From: Prochlorococcus sp. AG-436-C05 | GTDB taxonomy: Bacteria; Cyanobacteriota; Cyanobacteriia; PCC-6307; Cyanobiaceae | Length of the DNA: 64,000 bases | Assembly (NCBI GenBank): GCA_003209795.1 | Contig: QCPB01000003.1 | Span: forward strand, 25,013-89,012 | Direction: 5' to 3' | Shown: positions 9,730 to 19,546 of the stretch, one piece after another | Position numbering within the stretch: the stretch's first letter is position 1 | How the letters are laid out: each line of letters starts with the position of its first letter | The notes under the pieces: model-generated | Seen by the model: only the letters and a program-made list of their open reading frames with translations | The model's database searches: none | What the model was told of the DNA's origin: nothing | Program-made: the position numbers and the translations under genes

Positions 9730-10839
9730 TTAGCATTTATCTGAAAAATTGCAGGGAAAATCTATCTTTTCAAAAATTCTTTGTAGATTTACGTGTTCTT
9801 GGACCAATTGAACAGCATAAGAAGCTTTAATTGATTCATGTATTCTGACATGACCAAAAGCTTGTTCAATAATTTCCACAGCCGCAAGAGTATCTAATTC
9901 AACTTTTAAAATTGGCACCTCCAATTCCTCTGCTCTATGTATCAATTGTGATAAAGGTTCCCCCAACCCTGTCAAAATAATGCATTGAGTTGAGGCTTCC
10001 AAAGCTGCAAGTTGGATATCTGTTCTAGCAACTCCAGTCACTACTGCCATATTTCTTCTTCTCCTGAAGAATTCCATTGCAGAATTAACACCCATCGCGC
10101 CAATACTTAATGTCTCCACAAGTAATTGATCTTTCTCTGGGCAACAAATAACTTGGGCATCCAATCTTCTTATAAGCTCACCGACAGTAACACTTCTAAG
10201 TAATGGAGATTTAGGCATTACTCCAAAAACTTCAATATCCATCTCTTTAAGAGAAGGAATTATTGCGTTTTTAATTTTTTCCACTTCTTTTGGCAAAACG
10301 GCATTTAGAACCACTCCAGCTAGATGATCACCAAGTTGTTTTTGTGCATCAAGTAATGCGTCTACACTTTTGCAATCCTCCCATATATTCACGATTAGCA
10401 CTTTCGCATTTAATGTCTTTGCAAGTTGTGGAAGACTTAGACCATAAATCATGCCTTCATGAAGACTTCCAGCTGCTTCAAGAATATTTAACCCATCAAA
10501 ATCGTCATTTACCAACCTCTCAATTTGATCAAAGGTTTTACCTGGAAGTAAATCTTTATTAGCAATTCTTTTTTCAGCGGATATATCATCCAACAAACCT
10601 ACTGAAGAAATTAAATTTTCTTCTTCAATATTTAAAGTCGATCCAATAAACTTAACGTCATCATCTATCAACCCTTCATAAGACATTGAAGAGAGATTTG
10701 TAAGTTCAATACAAGTTGCCAGTGGCTTACCAATACGTACTTTTTTATTATGTGCTAAAAGTCTTTTTGCTATTCCCAGTACCAAAGCAGACTTACCGCT
10801 AAATGATTCACAGGAACCAATTAATAATATATCGCTCAT
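9730..10839 (-). CDS. Phosphotransacetylase-family protein: BioD-like P-loop N-terminus plus DRTGG domain
   Basis: 369 aa; GSCESFSGKSALVLGIAKRL P-loop; VTGVARTDIQLAALEASTQCIILTGLGEP DRTGG-like region. Confidence 0.75.
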   Translation of the reverse strand: MSDILLIGSCESFSGKSALVLGIAKRLLAHNKKVRIGKPLATCIELTNLSSMSYEGLIDDDVKFIGSTLNIEEENLISSVGLLDDISAEKRIANKDLLPGKTFDQIERLVNDDFDGLNILEAAGSLHEGMIYGLSLPQLAKTLNAKVLIVNIWEDCKSVDALLDAQKQLGDHLAGVVLNAVLPKEVEKIKNAIIPSLKEMDIEVFGVMPKSPLLRSVTVGELIRRLDAQVICCPEKDQLLVETLSIGAMGVNSAMEFFRRRRNMAVVTGVARTDIQLAALEASTQCIILTGLGEPLSQLIHRAEELEVPILKVELDTLAAVEIIEQAFGHVRIHESIKASYAVQLVQEHVNLQRIFEKIDFPCNFSDKC

Positions 10840-11001
10840 AATTCAATAATTAATCAATAAATTCAAGATAATATTTTTTTAAGAAGTAAACAAACATTTA
10901 TTTATGAGTTTTAATCAAATAAATCTAAAAATATAATCTCAAAAAAAAATTTTTTTAATTTTTTGGTCTATCATCAAAATCAAACAAAGCTGGTAAATAA
11001 C

Positions 11002-11715
11002 ATGAATATCTCAAAAACTATTGGTATCACAGGTGCTTCAGGTGCTCTAGGGAAAGAACTAACAAAATTATTTCGTAAAAAAGGATTTAAAGTAATTGGA
11101 TTTACACATAGTAAAACCAACAATGAAATAAATGATGAATCTCCGAATGAATGGATTGAATGGGAATGTGGAAAAGAATTAACATTAAGAAAAAATCTTA
11201 AAGAAATAGATATTTTGATTCTGAACCACGGTATATATAATTTAAGTAGTAAAAATGTCAATTATGAAAACTCAATAGAAATAAATGCATTAAGTACATT
11301 TAAATTATTAAACTTATTTGAAGAGATTGCACTATCAAAAGATTCTGAGAAATTAAAAGAGATTTGGATAAACACCTCTGAAGCAGAAATGTTACCAGCC
11401 TTAAACCCTTCCTACGAAATTAGTAAATCATTGATTGGTAAATTAGTTTCTTTTAAGAAAAATCTTCTAGATAAAAATAGTAAGAAGAAATTTAAAATAA
11501 AGAAAATAATCTTAGGCCCTTTTAAGTCAGACTTAAATCCAATTGGTATTTTGAGTCCAGTATTCGTCTCAGAAAAAATTTATACTTTAGCTAATTCAAA
11601 AAACTATTTAATAATTATCAGCCCAAACCCTATTACTTACATTCTTTTCCCTATAAAAGAATTATATAATTTTCTCTATTGTCAGTTATTGAAAAAAACA
11701 AATTTTTATAGCTAG
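11002..11715 (+). CDS. SDR-type NAD(P)-binding oxidoreductase
   Basis: [24 protein letters not shown] nucleotide-binding motif; start at internal Met. Confidence 0.75.
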   Translation: MNISKTIGITGASGALGKELTKLFRKKGFKVIGFTHSKTNNEINDESPNEWIEWECGKELTLRKNLKEIDILILNHGIYNLSSKNVNYENSIEINALSTFKLLNLFEEIALSKDSEKLKEIWINTSEAEMLPALNPSYEISKSLIGKLVSFKKNLLDKNSKKKFKIKKIILGPFKSDLNPIGILSPVFVSEKIYTLANSKNYLIIISPNPITYILFPIKELYNFLYCQLLKKTNFYS

Positions 11716-12551
11716 AAATCCCTATCTGTCAATATTTCAATACCATCTTTTAATACAACTATTGTATGCTCCCATTGAGCAGATAATTTACCGTCTTTGG
11801 TAATTACGGTCCATCTATCATTTAGGGTTTTGCAAAATTTACTGCCTTGGTTGACGATAGGTTCAACAGCTAATGTCATACCTTCGCGGAGGACCACATT
11901 GGGTAATTCTTTAGTCCTAAAATTGAAGACGGAAGGCTCTTCATGAAGATTTCTTCCTACTCCATGCCCTGTATAATCTTCCACAACACTAAATCCATTT
12001 TTTACTACAACATCTTCAATTGCACCTGCCACATCGAGTAATGTGTTACCTGATTTAATTTTTGACAATCCAGCATATAAAGCCTCAAATGCTACATTAC
12101 TAAGCTTTTTAGCCTGTGAACTAACCTCCCCTACACAGATAGATATACAACTATCCCCATGAAAGCCATCAAGATATGCTCCTGTATCAATTTTTACAAG
12201 ATCGCCATTTTTAATAATTTTATTTTTATTTGGAATTCCGTGAACGACCTCATTGTTAATACTTGAGCAAATACTAGAAGGAAATCCATGATAACCCTTA
12301 AAACTTGGCACAGCTCCAAAATCTCTTATTCTTTTTTCTGCGTAATCATCTAAATCCTTTGTACTCATACCTGGTTTTATTAAATCATTTATTTCTCTTA
12401 AAACCGTAGCAACTATTCTGCTAGATTTTTTCATCAGATTTATTTCACGCGAAGACTTTATTTCTATTCCTCTTCTTTTTTGAATGAATGGCACTTGATC
12501 ATTAGTGTCAGAATTATTCTTATTTAATAATAGATCTGCAAAATGTTTCAT
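11712..12551 (-). CDS. map: Type I methionine aminopeptidase
   Basis: 279 aa; [42 protein letters not shown]. Confidence 0.95.
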   Translation of the reverse strand: MKHFADLLLNKNNSDTNDQVPFIQKRRGIEIKSSREINLMKKSSRIVATVLREINDLIKPGMSTKDLDDYAEKRIRDFGAVPSFKGYHGFPSSICSSINNEVVHGIPNKNKIIKNGDLVKIDTGAYLDGFHGDSCISICVGEVSSQAKKLSNVAFEALYAGLSKIKSGNTLLDVAGAIEDVVVKNGFSVVEDYTGHGVGRNLHEEPSVFNFRTKELPNVVLREGMTLAVEPIVNQGSKFCKTLNDRWTVITKDGKLSAQWEHTIVVLKDGIEILTDRDF

Positions 12552-12646
12552 TGGAATAAATAATAGAATTAGTTAAATATCATCAAAATAGCCATTATCA
12601 AACTTGGCTATCTTAAATCTATCAATAAAAAAGAGGAAAACAGACA

Positions 12647-12955
12647 ATGAAATTTTATTCTAATTCTAGGCAATTTCATAAAGCATTGGCGCCATGGGTT
12701 TTCCTTCCATTGTTTGTATCTGCTGTTACTGGTTTATTTTACAGAGTTTCGAAAGATTTATTAGGTTACTCAAGAGATGAGGTTCATTGGTTAATGTCAA
12801 TACATGAGGGAGAATGGCTTGGAGAGAATGGAGAATTAATTTATGTATGTCTTAACTCTCTGGGGATTTTATGGATGATTTTTACAGGGGTCCAAATGTT
12901 TTCAAAAAAGATTTCATTTACTAAAAAGGTTACTAAAGGCGAGTCAAAAGGTTAA
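12647..12955 (+). CDS. PepSY-associated TM domain protein
   Basis: 102 aa; FHKALAPWVFLPLFVSAVTGLFYRVSKD, two TM segments. Confidence 0.7.
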   Translation: MKFYSNSRQFHKALAPWVFLPLFVSAVTGLFYRVSKDLLGYSRDEVHWLMSIHEGEWLGENGELIYVCLNSLGILWMIFTGVQMFSKKISFTKKVTKGESKG

Positions 12956-12987
12956 GATATTAAACTTGTAGGACAAAAAGGGGCTAA

Positions 12988-13458
12988 ATGGCTAAAGAGA
13001 AACAAGAAAATGAGTTAGAAATCACTAATGAATCTGACAATCCTATTGACATAAAAGTTGAGAAGGTAGATGAGAACTTGGTTGCTGAGAAAACAACCAG
13101 ATTAAGTTCTTCTAATATAATAAACGCTTTTGAGAATGAACAATTAAAAAAAGAATTACCAGAAATATATGTTGGAGACACAGTAAAGGTTGGAGTAAAA
13201 ATTACAGAAGGTAACAAAGAAAGAGTTCAACCTTATGAAGGAGTTGTAATTGCAAAAAGACATGGAGGTATTAACCAGACAATAACTGTGAGGAGAATTT
13301 TTCAAGGCATAGGGGTAGAAAGAGTATTTATGCTACATAGTCCACAAGTTGCCTCTCTAAAAGTTGAACGTAGAGGTAAAGTAAGAAGAGCTAAGTTATT
13401 CTATCTAAGAGATAGAGTAGGAAAAGCTACTCGCGTAAAACAACGCTTTGATCGATAA
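12988..13458 (+). CDS. rplS: 50S ribosomal protein L19
   Basis: [42 protein letters not shown]; acidic N-terminal extension. Confidence 0.95.
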   Translation: MAKEKQENELEITNESDNPIDIKVEKVDENLVAEKTTRLSSSNIINAFENEQLKKELPEIYVGDTVKVGVKITEGNKERVQPYEGVVIAKRHGGINQTITVRRIFQGIGVERVFMLHSPQVASLKVERRGKVRRAKLFYLRDRVGKATRVKQRFDR

Positions 13459-13512
13459 AGTTGTAAAGTAGTTTCAACCTATTGGTCACTAGGCGCTTAT
13501 AATTATTAAAAT

Positions 13513-13585
13513 GCGTCGTTAGTTCAGTTGGTAGAACGCAGGTCTCCAAAACCTGATGTCGGGGGTTCAAGTCCTCCACGACGCG
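13513..13585 (+). tRNA. tRNA-Trp (CCA)
   Basis: Acceptor gcgtcgt/acgacgc, anticodon stem-loop caggtctCCAaaacctg, T-arm gggggttcaagtcctcc. Confidence 0.95.
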
Positions 13586-13620
13586 TTTGACCAACATTCT
13601 GTAAATTATTTTTTCATTAG

Positions 13621-13809
13621 ATGGAGTTAGATCTTCAACCAGGGGATGTAGTTAAAGTCCTCGAATCAGCAGCTTTAGGATGGGTTCGTGCAAGGGTTAT
13701 CAGAGTTAAATCTGGTGGAAGAGTTGTAGTGCAAAGCGACCAGGGCAGAGAATTCACAGCTAGGGGTAATCAAGTAAGGTTGATAGAACCAGCTGGTTTT
13801 AGGCCTTAA
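13621..13809 (+). CDS. hcp: 62-aa conserved picocyanobacterial protein (matches my recollection of 'hyperconserved protein' Hcp)
   Basis: MELDLQPGDVVKVLESAALGWVRARVIRVKSGGRVVVQSDQGREFTARGNQVRLIEPAGFRP; located between rplS/tRNA-Trp and tRNA-Asp/gltX. Confidence 0.75.
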   Translation: MELDLQPGDVVKVLESAALGWVRARVIRVKSGGRVVVQSDQGREFTARGNQVRLIEPAGFRP

Positions 13810-13965
13810 AATAAACAGTTTTTTAATCTTTTAAAATTTCTAAAGCTAATTATTTCTTTGAATCCTCAAATTTATGAATTTTTTTTATTACAACAACATT
13901 AAATCAGTATTATGATCTGATAATTTTAAATAATATTGCTCTAATCAAATTTAGAGTAAATTTAA

Positions 13966-14039
13966 GGGACCGTAGTTCAACTGGTTAGAGCACCGCCCTG
14001 TCACGGCGGAAGTTGCGGGTTCGAATCCCGTCGGTCCCG
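13966..14039 (+). tRNA. tRNA-Asp (GUC)
   Basis: Acceptor gggaccg/cggtccc, anticodon arm ccgccctGTCacggcgg, T-arm gcgggttcgaatcccg. Confidence 0.95.
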
Positions 14040-14054
14040 TTTTTTTTTTTTAAA

Positions 14055-15494
14055 TTGGAAAAACGTTTAAGGTTAGCTCCTAGTCCCACTGGTTTATTTC
14101 ACATAGGTACGGCAAGAACAGCATTATTTAACTGGCTTTATGCAAAAAAAACAAATGGTAAATTTCTTATTAGAATAGAAGATACAGACTTTCTTCGGTC
14201 TAAATCTGAATATACAAAAAATATTTTAGACGGTTTAAAATGGCTTGGACTTGAATGGGATGAAGAACCTGTACTACAAAGTAACCGAATTTCTCTTCAC
14301 AAAGATTACATCAAAAAGCTATTAGAAAGCGGAGCCGCTTATAGATGCTTCACTTCAGAAGCGGATATTATTAAACTGAGAGAAGGGCAAAAGAAAAAGG
14401 GATTACCTCCAAAGCATGATAATAGGCATAGAAATCTTTCTGAGAGAGAAATTGAAGAATTTATCTCCCAAGGGAGAAATTCGGTAATAAGGTTTAAAAT
14501 TGACGAAAAAATAGAAATAACATGGTCAGACCAAATTAGAGGAGAAATAAAATGGCAAGGTAAGGATTTAGGGGGTGATTTAGTTTTATCAAGAAGAGCC
14601 TCAGGATATGAAATCGGCGATCCTTTATATAACCTTGCGGTTGTAGTTGATGACAATTATATGAATATTACCCATGTAGTTCGAGGAGAAGATCATATTT
14701 CAAATACTGCAAAACAGATATTGATTTATAAAGCCCTAGAATTTAAATTGCCAATATTTTCTCATACTCCACTCATATTAAATAGCGAAGGGAAAAAACT
14801 ATCTAAACGTGATTGCGTTACTTCAATTGACGAATTTAGGGAAATGGGTTACTTACCTGAAGCATTAGCCAATTACATGTCATTCTTAGGGTGGTCACCT
14901 AAAACTTCTAAGAATGAAATTCTTTCCCTAAATGAGATATCTAAGATTTTTGACTTATCTGAAATAAATAAAGCAGGAGCTAAATTTAATTGGGAAAAGC
15001 TTAACTGGATAAATGCTCAATACATCAAGAAAATGGAGTCAAGTAAATTAAGTGAAATTATTAAAAAATACTGGGATAATTTAGGTTGGAAATCTCCATC
15101 TTCAGATTGGGATTTAAAATTAACAACACTATTAAAAGACTCAATGATTATCTTAAAAGATGCCATTGATCAGTCAAAACCATTTTTTTCTTTACCAAAA
15201 ATTCAAGAAGAGGGGCTGGAATTCCTTAAAAATAAGGAAAGCAAAGAATCTTTAAAACACATATTATCTTACTTACGTCAAGAAAATATTGATAAACTTG
15301 ATCAAGACAAAGCGAAAGAAATAATAAACAACATTTGCAAAACCCACTCTATTAAAAAAGGCATTGTAATGAAAGCGTTAAGAGTAGCTTTTTTTGGTTG
15401 TCTTAGTGGTCCCGATTTAATTCAAAGTTGGGAACTTTTATCAGAGAACAAAAGCGACTTATTAAGAATTGAACGATGCTTTATTTCTCCCTAA
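14055..15494 (+). CDS. gltX: Glutamyl-tRNA synthetase
   Basis: [28 protein letters not shown] motif, KLSKRD KMSKS-like motif; TTG start at 14055 (ORF-track start lies inside tRNA-Asp). Confidence 0.95.
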   Translation: MEKRLRLAPSPTGLFHIGTARTALFNWLYAKKTNGKFLIRIEDTDFLRSKSEYTKNILDGLKWLGLEWDEEPVLQSNRISLHKDYIKKLLESGAAYRCFTSEADIIKLREGQKKKGLPPKHDNRHRNLSEREIEEFISQGRNSVIRFKIDEKIEITWSDQIRGEIKWQGKDLGGDLVLSRRASGYEIGDPLYNLAVVVDDNYMNITHVVRGEDHISNTAKQILIYKALEFKLPIFSHTPLILNSEGKKLSKRDCVTSIDEFREMGYLPEALANYMSFLGWSPKTSKNEILSLNEISKIFDLSEINKAGAKFNWEKLNWINAQYIKKMESSKLSEIIKKYWDNLGWKSPSSDWDLKLTTLLKDSMIILKDAIDQSKPFFSLPKIQEEGLEFLKNKESKESLKHILSYLRQENIDKLDQDKAKEIINNICKTHSIKKGIVMKALRVAFFGCLSGPDLIQSWELLSENKSDLLRIERCFISP

Positions 15495-16690
15495 ACTTTC
15501 TTTTCTGTTAAGCCCAAAACATTTGCTAGTGGCCTAGCTGTAAGTCCTTGAATTCCTACTGTCATTAATATAGTAAGGAATACAAGTCCTTGAAGACGTC
15601 CAGCACCTAGTACTCCTGCTTGCTCTAATCTTATAGAGAAAAGTGAGGCCACGGCAGCTGTTACAATTCCCCTTGGTGCCAACCAAGCTAAAAATATTTT
15701 TTCATTTAATTCTAAATCCTTCCCTATTGTTGCTATTGAAATAGATATTGGTCTTACTATTACCATCATCATAAATACGCAAACAAGTCCTCCCCATCCG
15801 AGAGGACTCAATTCTCCCCAAGACACATCAGATGCCAGTAAAGGGAAAAGAACTGTTATAGCTAATTGAGCCAATTCACCTATCAAATTATCTAACTTTT
15901 CTTTATCAATAATTTCTCTTTTACCTACAATAAATCCAGAAGCAACAGAAGCAGGAAGGCCTGACTCAGGTAAGAAATATTCACAAATTCCATATACAAG
16001 AAAAATAAACCCTAATGTAACTTGCAGCTCTGTTCCAAATGAATCTGCATTTTTTATTTTCTTTAAAATTTCAGATAATATCCATCCTGAACATAAACCT
16101 ATTAGAATTCCACCCCCTAATCTTTGCATTAATGCAATAAAAACTTCTTGTATGCCATGCAAATCACCCAGTATAAATTCTAATAATAATAAAGCGAGCA
16201 CTGCACCAATTGGTTCAAGAACCAAGCCCTCAGCTTTTAGTACTTCAGATAGTGGAGAGGATAATTGTATTTGCTCCACTAATGGAGAAACAACTGTTGG
16301 TCCTGTAGCAAGAACTATTGCACTATAAACTCCTGCCACTTGCCATGAAAGGCCTGCTAGCCAGTGAGCAATAATAATACCAGCTGATAATGAAATCAAT
16401 AGTCGGATTAATGAAATTTTTAACACAGTATTTCTTATATTCCCTTCAGGAAGTTTTAAATTTAGTCCACCTTCAAATAAAACCAAACAAACTAAAAGTC
16501 CAACTATAGTTTCAAGTCCCTGTCCAAGATCGAGAGGCTCAACTAGTCCTAAACCTGATCTTCCAATAAATAATCCAGAAAGTAATAAAATTACAACACT
16601 TGGGAATCCAGAGATGGAAGAAATCAGTCGAGCAAAAGCTCCCGAGAAAACAGTTATACCCCATAGTAATCCAAGCCTTTCAGGCGTCAT
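15491..16690 (-). CDS. Na+/H+ (cation:proton) antiporter
   Basis: 399-aa multi-TM; LVLFEGGLNLKL, LATGPTVVSPLV, FLAWLAPRGIVTAAVASLFS. Confidence 0.88.
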   Translation of the reverse strand: MTPERLGLLWGITVFSGAFARLISSISGFPSVVILLLSGLFIGRSGLGLVEPLDLGQGLETIVGLLVCLVLFEGGLNLKLPEGNIRNTVLKISLIRLLISLSAGIIIAHWLAGLSWQVAGVYSAIVLATGPTVVSPLVEQIQLSSPLSEVLKAEGLVLEPIGAVLALLLLEFILGDLHGIQEVFIALMQRLGGGILIGLCSGWILSEILKKIKNADSFGTELQVTLGFIFLVYGICEYFLPESGLPASVASGFIVGKREIIDKEKLDNLIGELAQLAITVLFPLLASDVSWGELSPLGWGGLVCVFMMMVIVRPISISIATIGKDLELNEKIFLAWLAPRGIVTAAVASLFSIRLEQAGVLGAGRLQGLVFLTILMTVGIQGLTARPLANVLGLTEKKV

Positions 16691-16846
16691 ATAAGTTTCT
16701 AATTAAAAATTATTACTAATTTGATTAAATCAATTATCATATCTCAAGTCCATATAAAAACAATATTCTTTAATTTAACCCCTATGGCAAAATAAAGCAT
16801 AAATCAATCCTAGTTGTTTAAAGGGTAAATCCATTTAAAAACATAA

Positions 16847-17026
16847 TCAAGAAGGAAATTGACTAATTAAAGCAATAACTATCAATATTATTCCTATTCC
16901 TACTGTTGCCATCCTTCCATTCCATATTTCAGCCTGAGGGGTAAAGCCTCTTTTCCATAAGTTGAGCTCACTTTTATCAACCAAATTCTTCTTTTCTTTA
17001 ATTTCCACTTCAGATCGTTTATTCAT
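16847..17026 (-). CDS. High-light-inducible (Hli/CAB-like) protein, 59 aa
   Basis: Not in ORF track. MNKRSEVEIKEKKNLVDKSELNLWKRGFTPQAEIWNGRMATVGIGIILIVIALISQFPS; E.WNGRMA chlorophyll-binding motif plus one TM. Confidence 0.85.
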   Translation of the reverse strand: MNKRSEVEIKEKKNLVDKSELNLWKRGFTPQAEIWNGRMATVGIGIILIVIALISQFPS

Positions 17027-17032
17027 TTAATT

Positions 17033-18103
17033 TTAAAAAGGAGGGGTTTCCTCATAAAGGGAAGTTGATTGATCAATAGAAAGTCTTCCTGAGACACCTA
17101 ATTTAAGAGAACTCTGATGTTCCTTAAATTTGAGTCTAAATAAAGCAGCAGCTCCAATCATTGCAGCATTATCAGTACAAAGATTAATAGGTGCCAAATT
17201 AACTGTAATAGAATTTTTGCTTGCTTCGCTAATCATCATTTTTCTTAACGTATCGTTTGCTGCAACTCCACCAACAACCACAATATTATCCAAATTATGA
17301 TCTCTTGCACATTTTATTGTCCTATCTACCAAAACTTCTGCGACAACCCTTTCAAAACTTGCAGCAATATCGGGAACTGGAAGATTGCAAGTATCAAGAT
17401 TTATTTTCTCCACTAATCTTAGTACAGCAGTTTTTAAACCACTAAAAGAAAAATCATATTTCAGAAAACCACCTTCTTTATTAGAAATTCTACATTTGGG
17501 TAAATCAAACTTATAAGGGTCTCCCTTTTTAGCGATCTTTTCAATTGCTGGGCCTCCAGGATATCCAAGACCTAATAATCTTCCTACCTTATCAAAAGCT
17601 TCTCCAGCTGCATCATCAAAACTTTTTCCAAGCCTATACATTTCCCTTTTCTCTCCAACTTTAATTAATTCAGTATGCCCACCGCTTACAAGCAAGGTAA
17701 GAAAAGTTTTCTTTGGATAATTCTCTGAAAATAGTATCGAGGATAGATGTCCTTCTAAATGATGAATCCCTAAGAAAGGTTTTGAATATAAATAACAAAG
17801 TGACCTTGCCGTAACTGAACCAACTCTTAGACAGCCTACTAATCCTGGAGCTACTGTTGATGCTATAGCATCAACATCTTCAATTTTTATTTTAGATTCA
17901 TTTAATGCTTTTTCTAACACAAACGGTAATAACTCCAAGTGCTTCCTTGCAGCAAGTTCTGGAACAACCCCTCCCCATTTAGCATGATCGTCAATTTGAG
18001 ATGCAATAATGTTCGAATGAATTTTATAATTATCGCCTCTATTTGAAACTAAAGATACAGACGTCTCATCACAACTTGTTTCAATAGCTAAAACTTTATG
18101 CAT
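17033..18103 (-). CDS. tsaD: tRNA N6-threonylcarbamoyladenosine transferase TsaD
   Basis: MHKVLAIETSCDETSVSLV, LVSGGHTELI, GVAANDTLR. Confidence 0.96.
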   Translation of the reverse strand: MHKVLAIETSCDETSVSLVSNRGDNYKIHSNIIASQIDDHAKWGGVVPELAARKHLELLPFVLEKALNESKIKIEDVDAIASTVAPGLVGCLRVGSVTARSLCYLYSKPFLGIHHLEGHLSSILFSENYPKKTFLTLLVSGGHTELIKVGEKREMYRLGKSFDDAAGEAFDKVGRLLGLGYPGGPAIEKIAKKGDPYKFDLPKCRISNKEGGFLKYDFSFSGLKTAVLRLVEKINLDTCNLPVPDIAASFERVVAEVLVDRTIKCARDHNLDNIVVVGGVAANDTLRKMMISEASKNSITVNLAPINLCTDNAAMIGAAALFRLKFKEHQSSLKLGVSGRLSIDQSTSLYEETPPF

Positions 18104-18176
18104 ATTTTAATCAATATTGTTCTATTTTAATATTAATTTCTTATCTAACATTAAAAGGAATTAAAGATTGCAACTT

Positions 18177-18731
18177 ATGAAATTCTTTTTTTCAATCATA
18201 ACCTCAGTTTTTCTGTTTCTTGGCCTTACTCCAATTGCTTTAGCTGCTAATGGACCAGCGTTAAATGCTGACAGAGACAGTACAGAATTTACTGCATCAG
18301 CTCTCACAAAATGTTCTGAGAACCCAAAATTTATTGAGAGAGCTAGTTCTGCTACTACCCAAAAAGATATAGCAAGATTTGAAAGGTATGGCAAAGCATC
18401 TTGCGGAGATGATGGTCTACCTCATTTAATTTTAGGTGCGCCACTAGAACCATGGGGAGCACTTTTTAACAGAGGACATGAAGGAGATCTTCTAATTCCA
18501 GGAACAATATTTATTTATATTGCCGGTATAATTGGTTGGTCAGGTAGGGAGTATTTAATTGAATCTAAAAAGACTAAGAATCCTGCTGACAACGAAATCT
18601 TTATAGATTTCGAACTTGCCCAACAATGTCTTATTAAAGGTGCTCAATGGCCATTACTTGCAAATACGCAAGGAAGAAGTGGTGAACTTAGAGAATCCGA
18701 TAAGAATATCACTCTAAATGGTCCTCGCTAA
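18177..18731 (+). CDS. psaF: Photosystem I reaction centre subunit III
   Basis: Signal peptide, [31 protein letters not shown]; start at internal Met. Confidence 0.95.
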   Translation: MKFFFSIITSVFLFLGLTPIALAANGPALNADRDSTEFTASALTKCSENPKFIERASSATTQKDIARFERYGKASCGDDGLPHLILGAPLEPWGALFNRGHEGDLLIPGTIFIYIAGIIGWSGREYLIESKKTKNPADNEIFIDFELAQQCLIKGAQWPLLANTQGRSGELRESDKNITLNGPR

Positions 18732-18760
18732 AACTTATCCTTAAATATTTATTTAAAAAA

Positions 18761-18901
18761 ATGTTCAAAATTTTCGGCACTAAATACATGAGATCGGCTC
18801 CTGTAGTTGCAGCAGCTTGGTTGACTGTCACAGCAGGGATAATCATTGAATTTAATAGGTTTTTCCCTGATTTATTATTCCATCCAATGAGCGTGAGCTG
18901 A
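18761..18901 (+). CDS. psaJ: Photosystem I subunit IX
   Basis: Not in ORF track. [46 protein letters not shown], immediately after psaF. Confidence 0.93.
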   Translation: MFKIFGTKYMRSAPVVAAAWLTVTAGIIIEFNRFFPDLLFHPMSVS

Positions 18902-18918
18902 GATTTCTAAGAGAATAA

Positions 18919-19473
18919 TCAAGACCTAATTATCTTAATTATTCTTTCAGCTGTTTCATTAACATCTCTATTTGTTACTTTAAAATCAAATTCATCAGAG
19001 GATGCTATTTCATAGGTAGACCTACCAAGTCTTCTATTTATAGCCTCCTCTTTTTCAGTACCTCTATTTCTTATTCTTCTCTCTAATTCCTCTTTGCTAG
19101 GAGGCAATATAAATATAGATAATGACTCTGGGTACTTATCTTTAATTTGTTTAGCACCCTCTACTTCAATTTCAAGTAATACAATAAATCCGTCTTCTAT
19201 TTTGTCTTTTACAAAAGATAAAGGTGTGCCATAATAGTTTCCTGCAAATTTTGCCCATTCAAGAAAAAGGTTTTTATTAATCATTTCTTTAAATTTTTCT
19301 TCACTTAAAAAATAATAGTTTTCACCTTCTTTCTCACCCTTCCTAGGACTTCTTGTGGTTGCTGATACTGAAAGGCAAATATTATTATCTTTATCTAATA
19401 TTTCTTTAACGACAGTTCCTTTCCCAACACCACTAGGTCCAGTTAGGATAATTAGTTTTTTTAAGTTTTTCAT
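18919..19473 (-). CDS. gmk: Guanylate kinase
   Basis: LIILTGPSGVGKGTVVKEIL; SVSATTRSPRKGEKEGENYYFLS. Confidence 0.95.
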   Translation of the reverse strand: MKNLKKLIILTGPSGVGKGTVVKEILDKDNNICLSVSATTRSPRKGEKEGENYYFLSEEKFKEMINKNLFLEWAKFAGNYYGTPLSFVKDKIEDGFIVLLEIEVEGAKQIKDKYPESLSIFILPPSKEELERRIRNRGTEKEEAINRRLGRSTYEIASSDEFDFKVTNRDVNETAERIIKIIRS

Positions 19474-19546
19474 ATTAAAATTTTTACAGTAAAATAGACT
19501 TCTTTAAAGGAAAAGAGAAATAATGCAGAAAGGTGTGCCCCAGATA

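Noticed and set aside
10290-10562. 90-aa plus-strand ORF inside the phosphotransacetylase-family gene
   Set aside because: Antisense shadow ORF without motifs or its own context.
14013-14054. Extended gltX start ([14 protein letters not shown])
   Set aside because: Lies inside tRNA-Asp; TTG at 14055 gives the canonical N-terminus.
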